Shown piece by piece: positions 14,772 through 21,957 of a stretch of 41,849 bases of DNA (position 1 is its first letter; each line of letters opens with the position of its first letter). Made by a program: the position numbers and the translations under genes. The notes beneath the pieces were generated by a model that saw nothing but the letters and a program-made list of their open reading frames with translations, was not told where the DNA came from and ran no database searches. Origin of the DNA: a virus; the IMG/VR virus record IMGVR_UViG_3300007523_000002, positions 1-41,849 of that record; one strand, given 5' to 3'.

Positions 14772-15268
14772 TTACTTATACCCGGCTTGCGATAGCCTGC
14801 GTCGTACACGCGAGCCGCGACGATGCGTACAAGGTTAATGTCTCGCATGATCTGGAGCACTGCAACCTCCCGCGCCTCAGCAGCTACCTGTTCAGGTGTG
14901 CGGATAGGGAGGAACTTAACAGCGCCCACATTCCATACTTCTTCAACACCTTTTTTTGCTACTACAACATACTGTGCACCGTAGTACTTAATTTCTACTT
15001 GCTTTAAGTAATTAAATTCAGTTTGTACTTGAATCATACAATTAGTACCAACAGGAGGATTACCTACACCGACCCATACAGATGCCAACGCTGGTCGCTG
15101 GTGGACCGCATATAGTTCCTTACCCACACTCTTTAACCAATAGTCACCGTGCTGGTCTGTATAACGGTCATGTTCTTCTTTGTGCCAGCCGTTTATTGCG
15201 TGCCCATACAGGCTTGCAACCCAGATAGGATAACCTGCTGGTGCATTATCAAAATTAATGTTCTTCAT
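14768..15268 (-). CDS. Conserved phage hypothetical protein
   Basis: A 166-residue soluble protein. The middle is beta-rich (NPPVGTNCMIQVQ). The end carries a stretch widespread in phage hypotheticals, FLPIRTPEQVAAEAREVAVLQ, followed by AARVYDAGYRKPG. No catalytic motif is visible. It starts overlapping the ligase stop (ATGA-type, 4 bases) and overlaps the next gene by 4 bases, so it belongs to the replication operon. Function is unknown; the RTPEQ tail is only a family marker. Confidence 0.75.
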   Translation of the reverse strand: MKNINFDNAPAGYPIWVASLYGHAINGWHKEEHDRYTDQHGDYWLKSVGKELYAVHQRPALASVWVGVGNPPVGTNCMIQVQTEFNYLKQVEIKYYGAQYVVVAKKGVEEVWNVGAVKFLPIRTPEQVAAEAREVAVLQIMRDINLVRIVAARVYDAGYRKPGISK

Positions 15269-16188
15269 ACTGTGTCCTCTGTGTCCTTATCAATACGCAT
15301 CTCCATTACCTTTGGTAGACGGAGTACACCTTTGCTGGATTCTTGTAGCGCTTTGACATGAAACACTTTCCATAATGGATCGAGTTCTGTTTGCTTCTGC
15401 CAAGCTATAGTAAGCGCAATACGTTTATCATCTGTCCAACCAGCACCTAGATCAGCCCAGAACAACTTATTGTTGTACTTGAATTGTAGCTTAGCAATCT
15501 GGCCATACCGCTTACCTTTATTACCCATCTTGACAGCAACACATCGTAAATCAATATGTAGGTCACGCACGATCTTCATTACACGCCAGCCTTTATGACC
15601 TGCTTCATAATCCGCTGCTGGGTTCTTAATACAGATACCCTCACCACCTTTAGCAATTACTTCTGCTGCGTACTTTAGCAGCTCCTCTTCAGAGGTTACT
15701 ACTTTAGAATCAACGGTGTACACATACCAAGGCAAACGTTTAAACCTTACACTTTGAGTTGCAAGTGCAAAGCCTTGGTGTGCCTCTCCTAAGGTAAGTG
15801 CATCATGGAAGATGATATCTGCACTACGCATTAGGTCTGCTTCTTCCTCTGTCCAAGGTTTAACCCGGTTAGGACTAAGTAGACCACTTAGTACTTCAAG
15901 GCTGCAACGCTTATTGATTAACTCCCCAATCCACACGCCATCCTCAGATGGGACCTGCGGATACATAATAGAATTGATAGGGTTAAAGAACAACTTACCT
16001 GTACGGGAAACACAGTAGTGCTTACCCTCACCTACAACAACGGCACAGAAAACACCATCGTACTTAACTTCAACGGTCGTTGGATAAACCTTGTGCTTAC
16101 TGTGTACTTCGTTGCAATGACGCACAAGCTGAAAAGGGGAGCCACATGTATTCAGGTGGCTTAGTACTTGTTGAGCTGTAACTTTCAT
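15265..16188 (-). CDS. ATP-dependent DNA ligase
   Basis: A 307-residue minimal ligase of the T7 gp1.3 / phiKMV type that seals nicks in replicating DNA. Motif I VEVKYDG has the nucleotidyl Lys at 42. Motif III-like GVWIGEL is at about 84-90, motif IV EGICIKNP at 183-190 and motif V GWRVMKIVRD just after, with an OB-fold C-terminal domain (KMGNKGKRYGQIAKLQFKY). The length is slightly below T7 ligase (359). It overlaps neighbours by one to four bases on both sides. Confidence 0.95.
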   Translation of the reverse strand: MKVTAQQVLSHLNTCGSPFQLVRHCNEVHSKHKVYPTTVEVKYDGVFCAVVVGEGKHYCVSRTGKLFFNPINSIMYPQVPSEDGVWIGELINKRCSLEVLSGLLSPNRVKPWTEEEADLMRSADIIFHDALTLGEAHQGFALATQSVRFKRLPWYVYTVDSKVVTSEEELLKYAAEVIAKGGEGICIKNPAADYEAGHKGWRVMKIVRDLHIDLRCVAVKMGNKGKRYGQIAKLQFKYNNKLFWADLGAGWTDDKRIALTIAWQKQTELDPLWKVFHVKALQESSKGVLRLPKVMEMRIDKDTEDTV

Positions 16189-16373
16189 TATTTCAACTCC
16201 TGGGTTAGAAGTGCGGATATAGCGCTAATGGTGCTATAAAGTAATATAGCGGAAATCCGTGCGTCAGCACTCCATTGGCTGGCATCAAATGTCCACCAGT
16301 AGAATGCAAACAAAGGGTACACAAGTGCCATGCTTACTAACAGTATGATTGAAAGAGCTAGTACACGTTTCAT
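16188..16373 (-). CDS. Small membrane protein, 61 residues
   Basis: Two hydrophobic segments, residues 3-27 (VLALSIILLVSMALVYPLF) and about 40-57 (ISAILLYSTISAISALL), with a Trp-rich linker (YWWTFDASQW). A small inner-membrane protein of unknown role, possibly affecting the host envelope or superinfection. Its ATG overlaps the upstream stop, and its stop lies at the ligase start, so it is translated with its neighbours. Confidence 0.7.
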   Translation of the reverse strand: MKRVLALSIILLVSMALVYPLFAFYWWTFDASQWSADARISAILLYSTISAISALLTQELK

Positions 16374-16639
16374 TCAGCACGCCCCGCCATCATCATGGTG
16401 TCTGCATAAGCATAACGCGCTTCTGCTCTACTATGGATGCGCTCTCTAACCACCAATCTACTACGCCGAGAACTAGGAACAATAGGCCCTAACATGAACT
16501 CTCTAATGTCATCTATAGATGCATGGATAGCGATGTAATCCCGGAGACTCATACCGGGAGTACAGTACCCATCCTCATCATAGTTAGCCCGTGTAGCCGG
16601 AAACGCTGGTCCACCATCATCTAAAGTACTCATTGCCAT
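16370..16639 (-). CDS. Phage hypothetical protein, 89 residues
   Basis: Has the pattern of a widespread small phage family: DDGGPAFPATRAN near the start, PGMSLRDYIAIHA in the middle and RAEARYAYADTMMMAGR at the end. No activity is known for that family. It overlaps the helicase end by 10 bases. Met3 is a possible alternative start. It belongs to the replication transcript. Confidence 0.75.
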   Translation of the reverse strand: MAMSTLDDGGPAFPATRANYDEDGYCTPGMSLRDYIAIHASIDDIREFMLGPIVPSSRRSRLVVRERIHSRAEARYAYADTMMMAGRAE

Positions 16640-17886
16640 TGGTTCCTTTCAGGATTGAAATAACACTCTACTTGGTTAGTACTACTCTGCCCCGTTCGAG
16701 CTAGCTTGTTCTTGGGTGTACTAATACCGCGTAAGTCTTGTACCTCTGTGTTATTCAGAGCACCCATCATAATGCACAAGTCCAAGGTAGTTTGAATACC
16801 AACCTTACTATTCTGCATGGCAGTCAATGGAGGAAACAACATATCCATACCTTCCATTGAAACTTGGGTTGTACCCATATGGATGAAGTCCTGCATCGCT
16901 GCAAGCTCACGCATAGTATTCCAAGCCTCTTCTAGCTGAGCCACATCATTAACACCAGAACTGTTGCTACTACTACGGATACGCCCCGTCATGTCTGTAA
17001 TAACCATATAAGGATTATGCGCCTCAATGATGCGTGCTACCTGCCCCGTGTTCATTCCATGGATATTCACCATACGGATGCTATCACGTCGCCCTACAAC
17101 ATCCATATAGGACTGCACTAGCGTACCCTTCCTAGCAGCGGTCAGCAGCTCCTCACGGCTCATTTCTAGCGCTGTTTGGTACACCCTAGGTGTTAGCACC
17201 TCAGCAAGTGATTCGTTCACGCAGCACAGCGCTGGGCGATCAGGGAAAATAGTCTTGGCCTGCTTAGCAAAGTCCACCAGCATACGGAGCATTAAGCTTG
17301 TCTTGCCTTTATCGGTAGGCGCTGATACACATATATTATGCCCGCCACGCAGCCCTTTGATCCGTGTGTGTAAAGCTGGGAAGGTTGTGAGCTGAAGGCC
17401 AGAGTTATCCGCATCGGCCTCAATGTAATCTAGCACATCACCATCTGCCCACTTAGCACCTGAAGATGTATCAATGCGCCGTCGAGATTCAGCGGCCATT
17501 CGATGCAACTCAAATGTTAGGTCTACATCATCACCCTGATTATAGGCTGCGAGTACAGCACCTGCCTTCCCGGCAAATGCTAATTCCTCTAGTGAGTTCT
17601 GTGTCTGCAAGATAACAGCATCCGACACAGGCTCACGTAGTTGATTCAAGATAGCAGATGTGACAGCCATTTGCGCAGTATCTAAGTTAGCCCGTAGCTT
17701 CATCATTGTAAGCAAAGCATCTAGGTTTATTGCATCAGCATCAGGGTACGTTTTAAAGTACACATCAAACCAATCCAACAAGTTACTGGTGTGGCCGTCC
17801 ATCATGTCCTTAGGCACCGCACCTATAAGAGCACGGTACTTATGGCGAGGCATCAATGCAATTAAGATGTGGCGATCAAGACTCAT
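16630..17886 (-). CDS. Replicative DNA helicase (DnaB / T7 gp4 helicase-type, SF4)
   Basis: A 418-residue ring helicase. The N-terminal 110 residues resemble a DnaB N-terminal helical domain. The RecA-like domain opens with LRGGHNICVSAPTDKGKTSL (Walker A, about residues 185-195). Walker B is PYMVITDMTGRI, and DFIHMGTTQVSMEG carries the sensor region. GMDMLFPP and the PKNKLARTGQ loop near the C-terminus match the DNA-binding loop and Arg-finger area of SF4 helicases. Primase is a separate gene (18683-19483), as in phiKMV and unlike T7, where both are fused. Confidence 0.93.
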   Translation of the reverse strand: MSLDRHILIALMPRHKYRALIGAVPKDMMDGHTSNLLDWFDVYFKTYPDADAINLDALLTMMKLRANLDTAQMAVTSAILNQLREPVSDAVILQTQNSLEELAFAGKAGAVLAAYNQGDDVDLTFELHRMAAESRRRIDTSSGAKWADGDVLDYIEADADNSGLQLTTFPALHTRIKGLRGGHNICVSAPTDKGKTSLMLRMLVDFAKQAKTIFPDRPALCCVNESLAEVLTPRVYQTALEMSREELLTAARKGTLVQSYMDVVGRRDSIRMVNIHGMNTGQVARIIEAHNPYMVITDMTGRIRSSSNSSGVNDVAQLEEAWNTMRELAAMQDFIHMGTTQVSMEGMDMLFPPLTAMQNSKVGIQTTLDLCIMMGALNNTEVQDLRGISTPKNKLARTGQSSTNQVECYFNPERNQWQ

Positions 17887-17888
17887 GC

Positions 17889-18686
17889 TTATACCTTATC
17901 GTAAACTACCTTAGGTGCGCCGGGTACAGTGCGCACAACTGTTAGTACTTCTACAACCTTATACGTTTCCTTAGGATTACTAATGGCAAGTAATCGAGCG
18001 CGCTCTATTGCACGATCTAGCACATAGTGCTCTTCTAGTTTAAGTACTGCTTGGTTAGCTGAATTCAATATCAAGTACACATGGCGCTCCTTAGGTGCTT
18101 CCTTCTTAATTAGAGCATACAAGATTTCATCAATCTTCAATGATAGATAGGATGCAACTAAACCTTCAGCGATACATTGATCTAGTAGGTATTGAATAAC
18201 ATGATCTGGATAATCCAATTGTACTGTTAGCTGTTTAAAGGATACTCCACTGGACTGTGTAATAAGTGCATCTAAGATTACTTCTTTCTTATAGCCAGAT
18301 GTAAAGCTACCTAGTCGCCATTCATGTGTAATTAAATCACATACTACTTGGTTCCTTACAACACAATCCTGCAATAACCGGATAGCTTTAACCACTGATG
18401 TATTAAGTGTCTCTGCTATATCTCTTGTTGATAACCCTGCAGGACAATTAGATAGTAATACGAAGAGTTTAGATTTTAATTGAGATTCGTCATTACTTAA
18501 GCGCCAATTGGCGTACCGCATATCAATTGAATCACGGAGTAGTCCATATTTAGCAGCACATGTATATAAGGTTGTAACGGCAATACGTGTTGGTACATTA
18601 AGTGCCTCAGCTATTTGCCGTGCTGTTAAACCTTCTGTGTGATTCGTTAACAAAGTGCAAATACGATCTATTAGTTGAATACTCAC
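17889..18686 (-). CDS. Triple winged-helix-repeat DNA-binding protein between primase and helicase
   Basis: A 265-residue protein with three tandem winged-helix-like repeats at about residues 4-63, 68-125 and 131-184. Each has a helix-turn-helix of similar wording (GLTARQIAEALNVPTRIAVT; GLSTRDIAETLNTSVVKAIR; GVSFKQLTVQLDYPDHVIQY) and the first two end WRLS or WRLG. The last 80 residues form a different domain (ERHVYLILNSANQAVLKLEE). It overlaps primase by 4 bases and stops 2 bases before helicase. A loader, origin-binding or regulatory role in replication is inferred from the position; I do not know a characterised homologue. Confidence 0.75.
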   Translation of the reverse strand: MSIQLIDRICTLLTNHTEGLTARQIAEALNVPTRIAVTTLYTCAAKYGLLRDSIDMRYANWRLSNDESQLKSKLFVLLSNCPAGLSTRDIAETLNTSVVKAIRLLQDCVVRNQVVCDLITHEWRLGSFTSGYKKEVILDALITQSSGVSFKQLTVQLDYPDHVIQYLLDQCIAEGLVASYLSLKIDEILYALIKKEAPKERHVYLILNSANQAVLKLEEHYVLDRAIERARLLAISNPKETYKVVEVLTVVRTVPGAPKVVYDKV

Positions 18687-19483
18687 TGTGCTGCTCCTAC
18701 TGCAGTATTAAAATTAGTCCACCATTCTGGGGACATATCTTTTGGATCACAACCGTTAGGTAAACGTACTACCCTGTGAGGTACACCAATTAAGCGGAGA
18801 GTTCTTGTGATGTGCGTAGTTCCCGCATCACCGGCTGCATCACCATCAAGAAGCATCACTACTTGTTTAACCTTAGTCAGCTGGACTAGCAACTCATCTT
18901 GTATACGAGTGCCAGTAACTGCAATGAACACCACATTCTCAGGGGCAAAGTACTGCCCTTTACAAGCGCTAAATAAATCCTCTGTAAGTACAACAACTTT
19001 GTCTTGTAGAGGTTTATCTGTAGCTAAAACATACGAATAATCGCCACTGTACTTCCACCACTTACTAGGGCTGAAGCCTGTTATATCTCTACCTAGCACT
19101 TGCTGCTTCGTAGTTAGCACAATACGTTTGTCTTGTGCAGACCACTTTGGATCAAGATGCTGGATGTATTGCAGAGACATACCCTTCTTATGAAGGAACA
19201 ACGATATATCTGAGTACGGTATGTTCAGATCAGTTTCAAGGTTTAAACTCCGTAGAAAGCCAGCACCGCTGGCCTTACGCACAACTGGTGCTACCTCTAG
19301 CACCTTCACGAACTCTTTTGCAACGTACCCCTTATCATGACAAGAATGACAGTACGCACTCCACCCTGTATCTGTATTGCGTATTACAAGGTTAGGTCTT
19401 TTCTCAGCACCATGGTAGGTGCGTTTAGTCCGCCCTACAGGTAGCTGCTTTGCTTCCTTCAGCCACTCAGACGGATGCAACAT
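18683..19483 (-). CDS. DNA primase (Toprim; T7 gp4 primase-like, stand-alone)
   Basis: A 266-residue primase that would make RNA primers for the T7-type fork. The zinc-binding N-terminus keeps YCHSCHDKG (Cys45, Cys48), but the first Cys pair is not seen; His24 may contribute. The Toprim fold shows LTEDLFSACKG (catalytic Glu) and VVMLLDGDAAGDAG (Asp-x-Asp). The length equals the primase half of T7 gp4. Start ATG at 19483, 29 bases upstream of which a strong hairpin begins (19513-19536). Confidence 0.92.
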   Translation of the reverse strand: MLHPSEWLKEAKQLPVGRTKRTYHGAEKRPNLVIRNTDTGWSAYCHSCHDKGYVAKEFVKVLEVAPVVRKASGAGFLRSLNLETDLNIPYSDISLFLHKKGMSLQYIQHLDPKWSAQDKRIVLTTKQQVLGRDITGFSPSKWWKYSGDYSYVLATDKPLQDKVVVLTEDLFSACKGQYFAPENVVFIAVTGTRIQDELLVQLTKVKQVVMLLDGDAAGDAGTTHITRTLRLIGVPHRVVRLPNGCDPKDMSPEWWTNFNTAVGAAQ

Positions 19484-19512
19484 AATTAGTACCTCTACAG
19501 TTGGTTCATTGT

Positions 19513-19536
19513 AACGCCCTGCAAGTGCAAGGCGTT
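19513..19536 (-). other. RNA stem-loop upstream of primase
   Basis: On the RNA (minus) strand AACGCC and GGCGTT pair (6 bp), extended inward by TTGCA with TGCAG, giving about 10 pairs in 24 bases. No U-run follows, so it is not a standard intrinsic terminator. It separates the early hypothetical genes from the replication genes and could be a processing or stabilising element; this is inference. Confidence 0.6.
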
Positions 19537-19551
19537 ATATTAACCTACTTA

Positions 19552-19620
19552 TTACTCAGCAGTTTCGTACTGGGTCGGATCGTACTGGGTTTGATCTTCA
19601 AGATCAGGTCCAAAGCTCAT
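19552..19620 (-). CDS. Possible 22-residue peptide after the duplicated-domain protein
   Basis: ATG at 19618-19620 overlaps the end of the 199-residue gene in another frame and reads to a TAA at 19552. The peptide repeats a short unit (QTQYDPTQYE). It fills most of the gap before the primase hairpin, but there is no clear ribosome site of its own and it could be chance. Confidence 0.3.
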   Translation of the reverse strand: MSFGPDLEDQTQYDPTQYETAE

Positions 19621-20203
19621 CACCAGCAGCTTCCAGAACAACACGGCGAGCGCTGCACTTAATGACCTGTGCATTGAAGCCAACACCAGTAAAGAATGCA
19701 AACTCTTGTGAGCCATCTTCACCGTAGCGCTGATCCATCAAGACAGCTTCAACAGTGCCAGCGGTTTCACCCTTACCAGTACGCACGGTGTAAGTCTCAC
19801 CGTTGACCAGATCAATAACACCTTTGATCTTAACATTACCAGACAGCAGATCAGTGATCTTGGTTTCAACACGGCTGATGTTAGCCGCTACCTTAGCAGA
19901 CGACATACCTTCAACATCGGTGATTACCTTACTAAAGGAGGTTTCAAAGAAACGAGCATCAAAGCCTTCACCAACACTGAACTTAAATTCAGCAGCACCG
20001 TTATCTTTAACACGTTGACCCATCAAGGTGCCTTCTACTACACGGGCAGTTTCACCTTTACCAACATGCAGGCTATAGCTTTCACCTACAACTAGGATTT
20101 CCTTTGCAAGTGCAGCTTGCAGTTGTTCCTTGAGTTCAACCAAGGTCAGGTTCAGCAGATCAACACGGGCTTGTACTTTAGGGGATACTTGGACTTCAGA
20201 CAT
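19604..20203 (-). CDS. Hypothetical protein with an internally duplicated beta domain
   Basis: A 199-residue protein made of an N-terminal helix (residues 8-35) and two copies of a domain of about 55 residues (40-95 and 135-190). Each copy has GE(S/T)Y, then GKGETA, then VE, (G/D)QR, EF and GxGF(D/N)A. The repeats are clearly homologous and separated by a helix (about 98-120). Gene type is unknown; the composition suggests a soluble, abundant early or middle protein. A good AAAAGG ribosome site precedes the ATG at 20203. Nucleic acid binding is a guess. Confidence 0.75.
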   Translation of the reverse strand: MSEVQVSPKVQARVDLLNLTLVELKEQLQAALAKEILVVGESYSLHVGKGETARVVEGTLMGQRVKDNGAAEFKFSVGEGFDARFFETSFSKVITDVEGMSSAKVAANISRVETKITDLLSGNVKIKGVIDLVNGETYTVRTGKGETAGTVEAVLMDQRYGEDGSQEFAFFTGVGFNAQVIKCSARRVVLEAAGDELWT

Positions 20204-20226
20204 AACATTACCTTTTAGTTAGACAA

Positions 20227-20670
20227 TTACAGGGATTTAACAGCTTTGATTTTAAATGGAAGTTCTTTGTGTTGCTTTAGAACTTTCTTCTTTAGGACAT
20301 AACGACACGCTACATATACAGCTTCTAGACTTGTGACTGCCGGTGTGATTACACCTTTACAGTTATAGTCTACTACCACTGCGCTTGTAGTACTACCATC
20401 AACATGTAGTCGCATCTTTAACAACGCTTGTACAATGTCACTTGCTTTCACACCTTGGAGTGCACATGCACTATTTACACCTGATGATACCTTCAACTCT
20501 TGGTGTAGAAGATGCCATTCACCGACGTATACTTGAGTGTGCGGGTTTACATCTTGTTTGTGTATAAGGTGCATCTGTTCATTCGGACGGGTTACTTTTT
20601 CAGTGCACCCAACTAGGAATGCTAGTACTGTATTCTCAAGGTGCACATCTAACGCATACGTTCGTTTCAT
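20227..20670 (-). CDS. Hypothetical protein, 147 residues
   Basis: No family recognised. The N-terminus is basic then hydrophobic (MKRTYALDVHLENTVLAFLV), but the hydrophobic part is too short and interrupted for a clear membrane segment. The centre contains alternating strands (SAVVVDYNCKGVITPAV) and the tail is Lys-rich (YVLKKKVLKQHKELPFKIK). It is the first gene after a 316-base stretch without a clear gene, so it may be the first gene of a middle transcript. A 10-bp stem-loop lies 30 bases before its ATG. Confidence 0.68.
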   Translation of the reverse strand: MKRTYALDVHLENTVLAFLVGCTEKVTRPNEQMHLIHKQDVNPHTQVYVGEWHLLHQELKVSSGVNSACALQGVKASDIVQALLKMRLHVDGSTTSAVVVDYNCKGVITPAVTSLEAVYVACRYVLKKKVLKQHKELPFKIKAVKSL

Positions 20671-20699
20671 ATTGTACTCTAGTGGTTTGTGGATACACT

Positions 20700-20724
20700 T
20701 ATAGGTACTACATCAGTACCTATA
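20700..20724 (-). other. Stem-loop upstream of the 147-residue gene
   Basis: Perfect 10-bp inverted repeat TATAGGTACT / AGTACCTATA with a 5-base loop, 30 bases before the ATG at 20670. No U-run. It may be a protein-binding palindrome, a processing site or a 5' stabiliser. Confidence 0.6.
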
Positions 20725-20727
20725 CAT

Positions 20728-20820
20728 CTATACACTACATGGAACTATACTGTAGTACTCTAGATCATCACTTGTACTGTAGTGTAGATACTGGAGGTAC
20801 TCATTCAGATACTGGTACAT
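20728..20820 (-). CDS. Doubtful Tyr-rich 30-residue ORF
   Basis: ATG at 20818-20820, TAG at 20728-20730, lying alone in the intergenic stretch. The product would have eight Tyr residues (MYQYLNEYLQYLHYS...), which partly reflects the GTAC/TAC-rich DNA. The ribosome site is weak. Listed because nothing else explains the open frame; it may not be translated. Confidence 0.25.
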   Translation of the reverse strand: MYQYLNEYLQYLHYSTSDDLEYYSIVPCSV

Positions 20821-20945
20821 ACTCAGTTCTCTTTAGTCTGTTACTGTTCTTAACCATCTCGGGCTTGCAGCTCTCATTGTTTCTATCACAGAAACATCAC
20901 GCTATTGAATCCGCTTAGGTGGGTGCATTAAACATCACTCAATAG

Positions 20946-20977
20946 AAAGCTATTAACACATACCGACTAATAGCTTT
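20946..20977 (-). terminator. Stem-loop after the frameshifted early gene, possible terminator
   Basis: Perfect 10-bp stem AAAGCTATTA / TAATAGCTTT with a 12-base loop, 10 bases after the stop at 20987. The following RNA (CUAUUGAG) has only a weak U content, so termination is uncertain. An RNA processing or 3'-end protection role is equally possible. Confidence 0.4.
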
Positions 20978-20986
20978 TACCTATAG

Positions 20987-21294
20987 CTACAAATCCCGCT
21001 CTTTAAACCACACAATCAAATGCCGCAACAAACGACGACGCTTGTTAGCCATTGCACTAGTGCCCCACTTATTACGCTTAGTAAAGTACTCTTTACGCCC
21101 ACCTATAGGATAAGCTAATAGCATGTGTCCGTACTCATTCCGGGCACATTCTGGCCATGCAGCTATAGCTTCTAGATTCTTGATAACGTGTTATGATTAA
21201 GTAGTGATAAACTAGGACAGATACCTATCTTCTTTTCCACTGTAGTACTAGCTTTACGTTTCAAAAGCTGGAGTAGTTCTTCATGCACTTTCAT
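20987..21294 (-). pseudogene. Early hypothetical gene broken by a frameshift
   Basis: Starts at the ATG at 21294, overlapping the previous stop (ATGA). It reads 40 residues (MKVHEELLQLLKRKASTTVE...) to a TAG at 21172. Just before that stop another frame opens and continues with a coherent protein (NLEAIAAWPECARNEYGHML, then a basic KRRRLLRHLIVWFKERDL) to a TAG at 20987. A shift of -1 (or one missing base pair of steps) near 21178-21195 would give about 102 residues. No standard slippery heptamer is visible. It is either a true lesion, a sequencing or assembly indel, or two separate genes, the second lacking a normal start. Confidence 0.6.
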
Positions 21295-21602
21295 ACAGTC
21301 ACCTTATGGGTTGGGAGTACAGTCCATGAACCATCCCACACTGTACCGTTTAAGTACCACACTCCCTGCTTCTGCACGATACTAACACCCGGTAGGTTGT
21401 TCAACCGATCTTTGGTTGTGTTAGTAAACCACCCAGCATTCGATATATACCACCCATCGAACTCATCAGAAGACATTGCAATGATATTACCATGCAGTGC
21501 TAAATACACACCATTGTGGTCAGTACGAACAGCAGTATTATCCCTTTTAAAAGGAACTCCCTTTATGAATGCAGCGATTGCATCTTTAGTAATTTGGCGC
21601 AT
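21291..21602 (-). CDS. Conserved phage hypothetical protein
   Basis: A 103-residue protein with the pattern of a widespread family of small phage proteins: ITKDAIAAFIKGVPFKRDNT at the start, LHGNIIA in the middle, then GWFTNTTKDRLNNLPGVSI and GVWYLNG. Family function is unknown, and members usually lie in early or host-interaction regions, as here. It ends overlapping the start of the frameshifted gene. Confidence 0.78.
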   Translation of the reverse strand: MRQITKDAIAAFIKGVPFKRDNTAVRTDHNGVYLALHGNIIAMSSDEFDGWYISNAGWFTNTTKDRLNNLPGVSIVQKQGVWYLNGTVWDGSWTVLPTHKVTV

Positions 21603-21609
21603 ACATCAC

Positions 21610-21834
21610 CTAATCAAGTAATAAAACGGTTTGTACTGGAGATACCGCACGGCTTGGGCCGTCAGGTGCTCCCTCCTGTAGCTGGAAGGAGCTGTACCCC
21701 TCCTTCCTTGCGTTATCCCGCGCTACTCTCATAACCGTAGCCACGTCGTCGTGGCGGCTCACAGCGAGCCTCCCATACACGTCCAGCGACGGCACCAGCC
21801 CAGCACGGTCATGGTAGAACTGAAGCCACATCAT
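21610..21834 (-). CDS. GC-rich orphan protein
   Basis: A 74-residue protein from the ATG at 21834 (AGGGG 9 bases upstream); a GTG at 21858 would add 8 residues. The DNA at about 21640-21840 is markedly richer in G and C (roughly 60 percent by eye) than its neighbours and has almost none of the GTAC words seen elsewhere, suggesting recent acquisition. The product is Arg/Asp-rich (SRHDDVATVMRVARDNARKE) and resembles no family I know. Confidence 0.6.
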   Translation of the reverse strand: MMWLQFYHDRAGLVPSLDVYGRLAVSRHDDVATVMRVARDNARKEGYSSFQLQEGAPDGPSRAVSPVQTVLLLD

Positions 21835-21864
21835 ACAGTAAAACCCCTGTGCTAACACTGTCGG

Positions 21865-21957
21865 CTACAGTACAAGAGGGTATTCACACCCATCAGGGTG
21901 ATAGAATTTGCCCAGTAGCATCAAATCGAAAATACATTGGAGTGTTCTAGTCTTCAT
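21865..21957 (-). CDS. 30-residue partial paralogue of the upstream 126-residue protein
   Basis: ATG at 21955-21957 with GGTGG 5 bases upstream, overlapping the end of the 126-residue gene by 11 bases, TAG at 21865. The product MKTRTLQCIFDLMLLGKFYH aligns with the start of its neighbour (MKTRT, then IQEIFSLMLSEGWYYP), sharing the MKTRT start, the IFxLML core and the aromatic-Pro step. It then diverges to CEYPLVL. It looks like a tandem duplication cut down to the N-terminal domain. Confidence 0.6.
   Translation of the reverse strand: MKTRTLQCIFDLMLLGKFYHPDGCEYPLVL

Larger units (their letters stand above)
20671..20986 (-). other. Intergenic stretch with two stem-loops and many GTAC tetranucleotides
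   Basis: This 316-base stretch separates the frameshifted early gene from the 147-residue gene. It contains the stem-loops 20700-20724 and 20946-20977 and one doubtful 30-codon ORF (20728-20820). I saw no sigma70-type promoter. Seven GTAC palindromes fall within about 160 bases (20671-20830). It is a natural place for a phage-polymerase promoter, but I could not find a repeated promoter-like sequence to prove one. Confidence 0.55.

Noticed and set aside
20619-20918. Plus-strand frame of 99 codons over the 20.7-20.9 kb intergenic stretch
   Set aside because: Starts inside the opposite-strand 147-residue gene, has no ribosome site, and its His/Tyr/Ser-rich product reflects GTAC/TAC-rich DNA.
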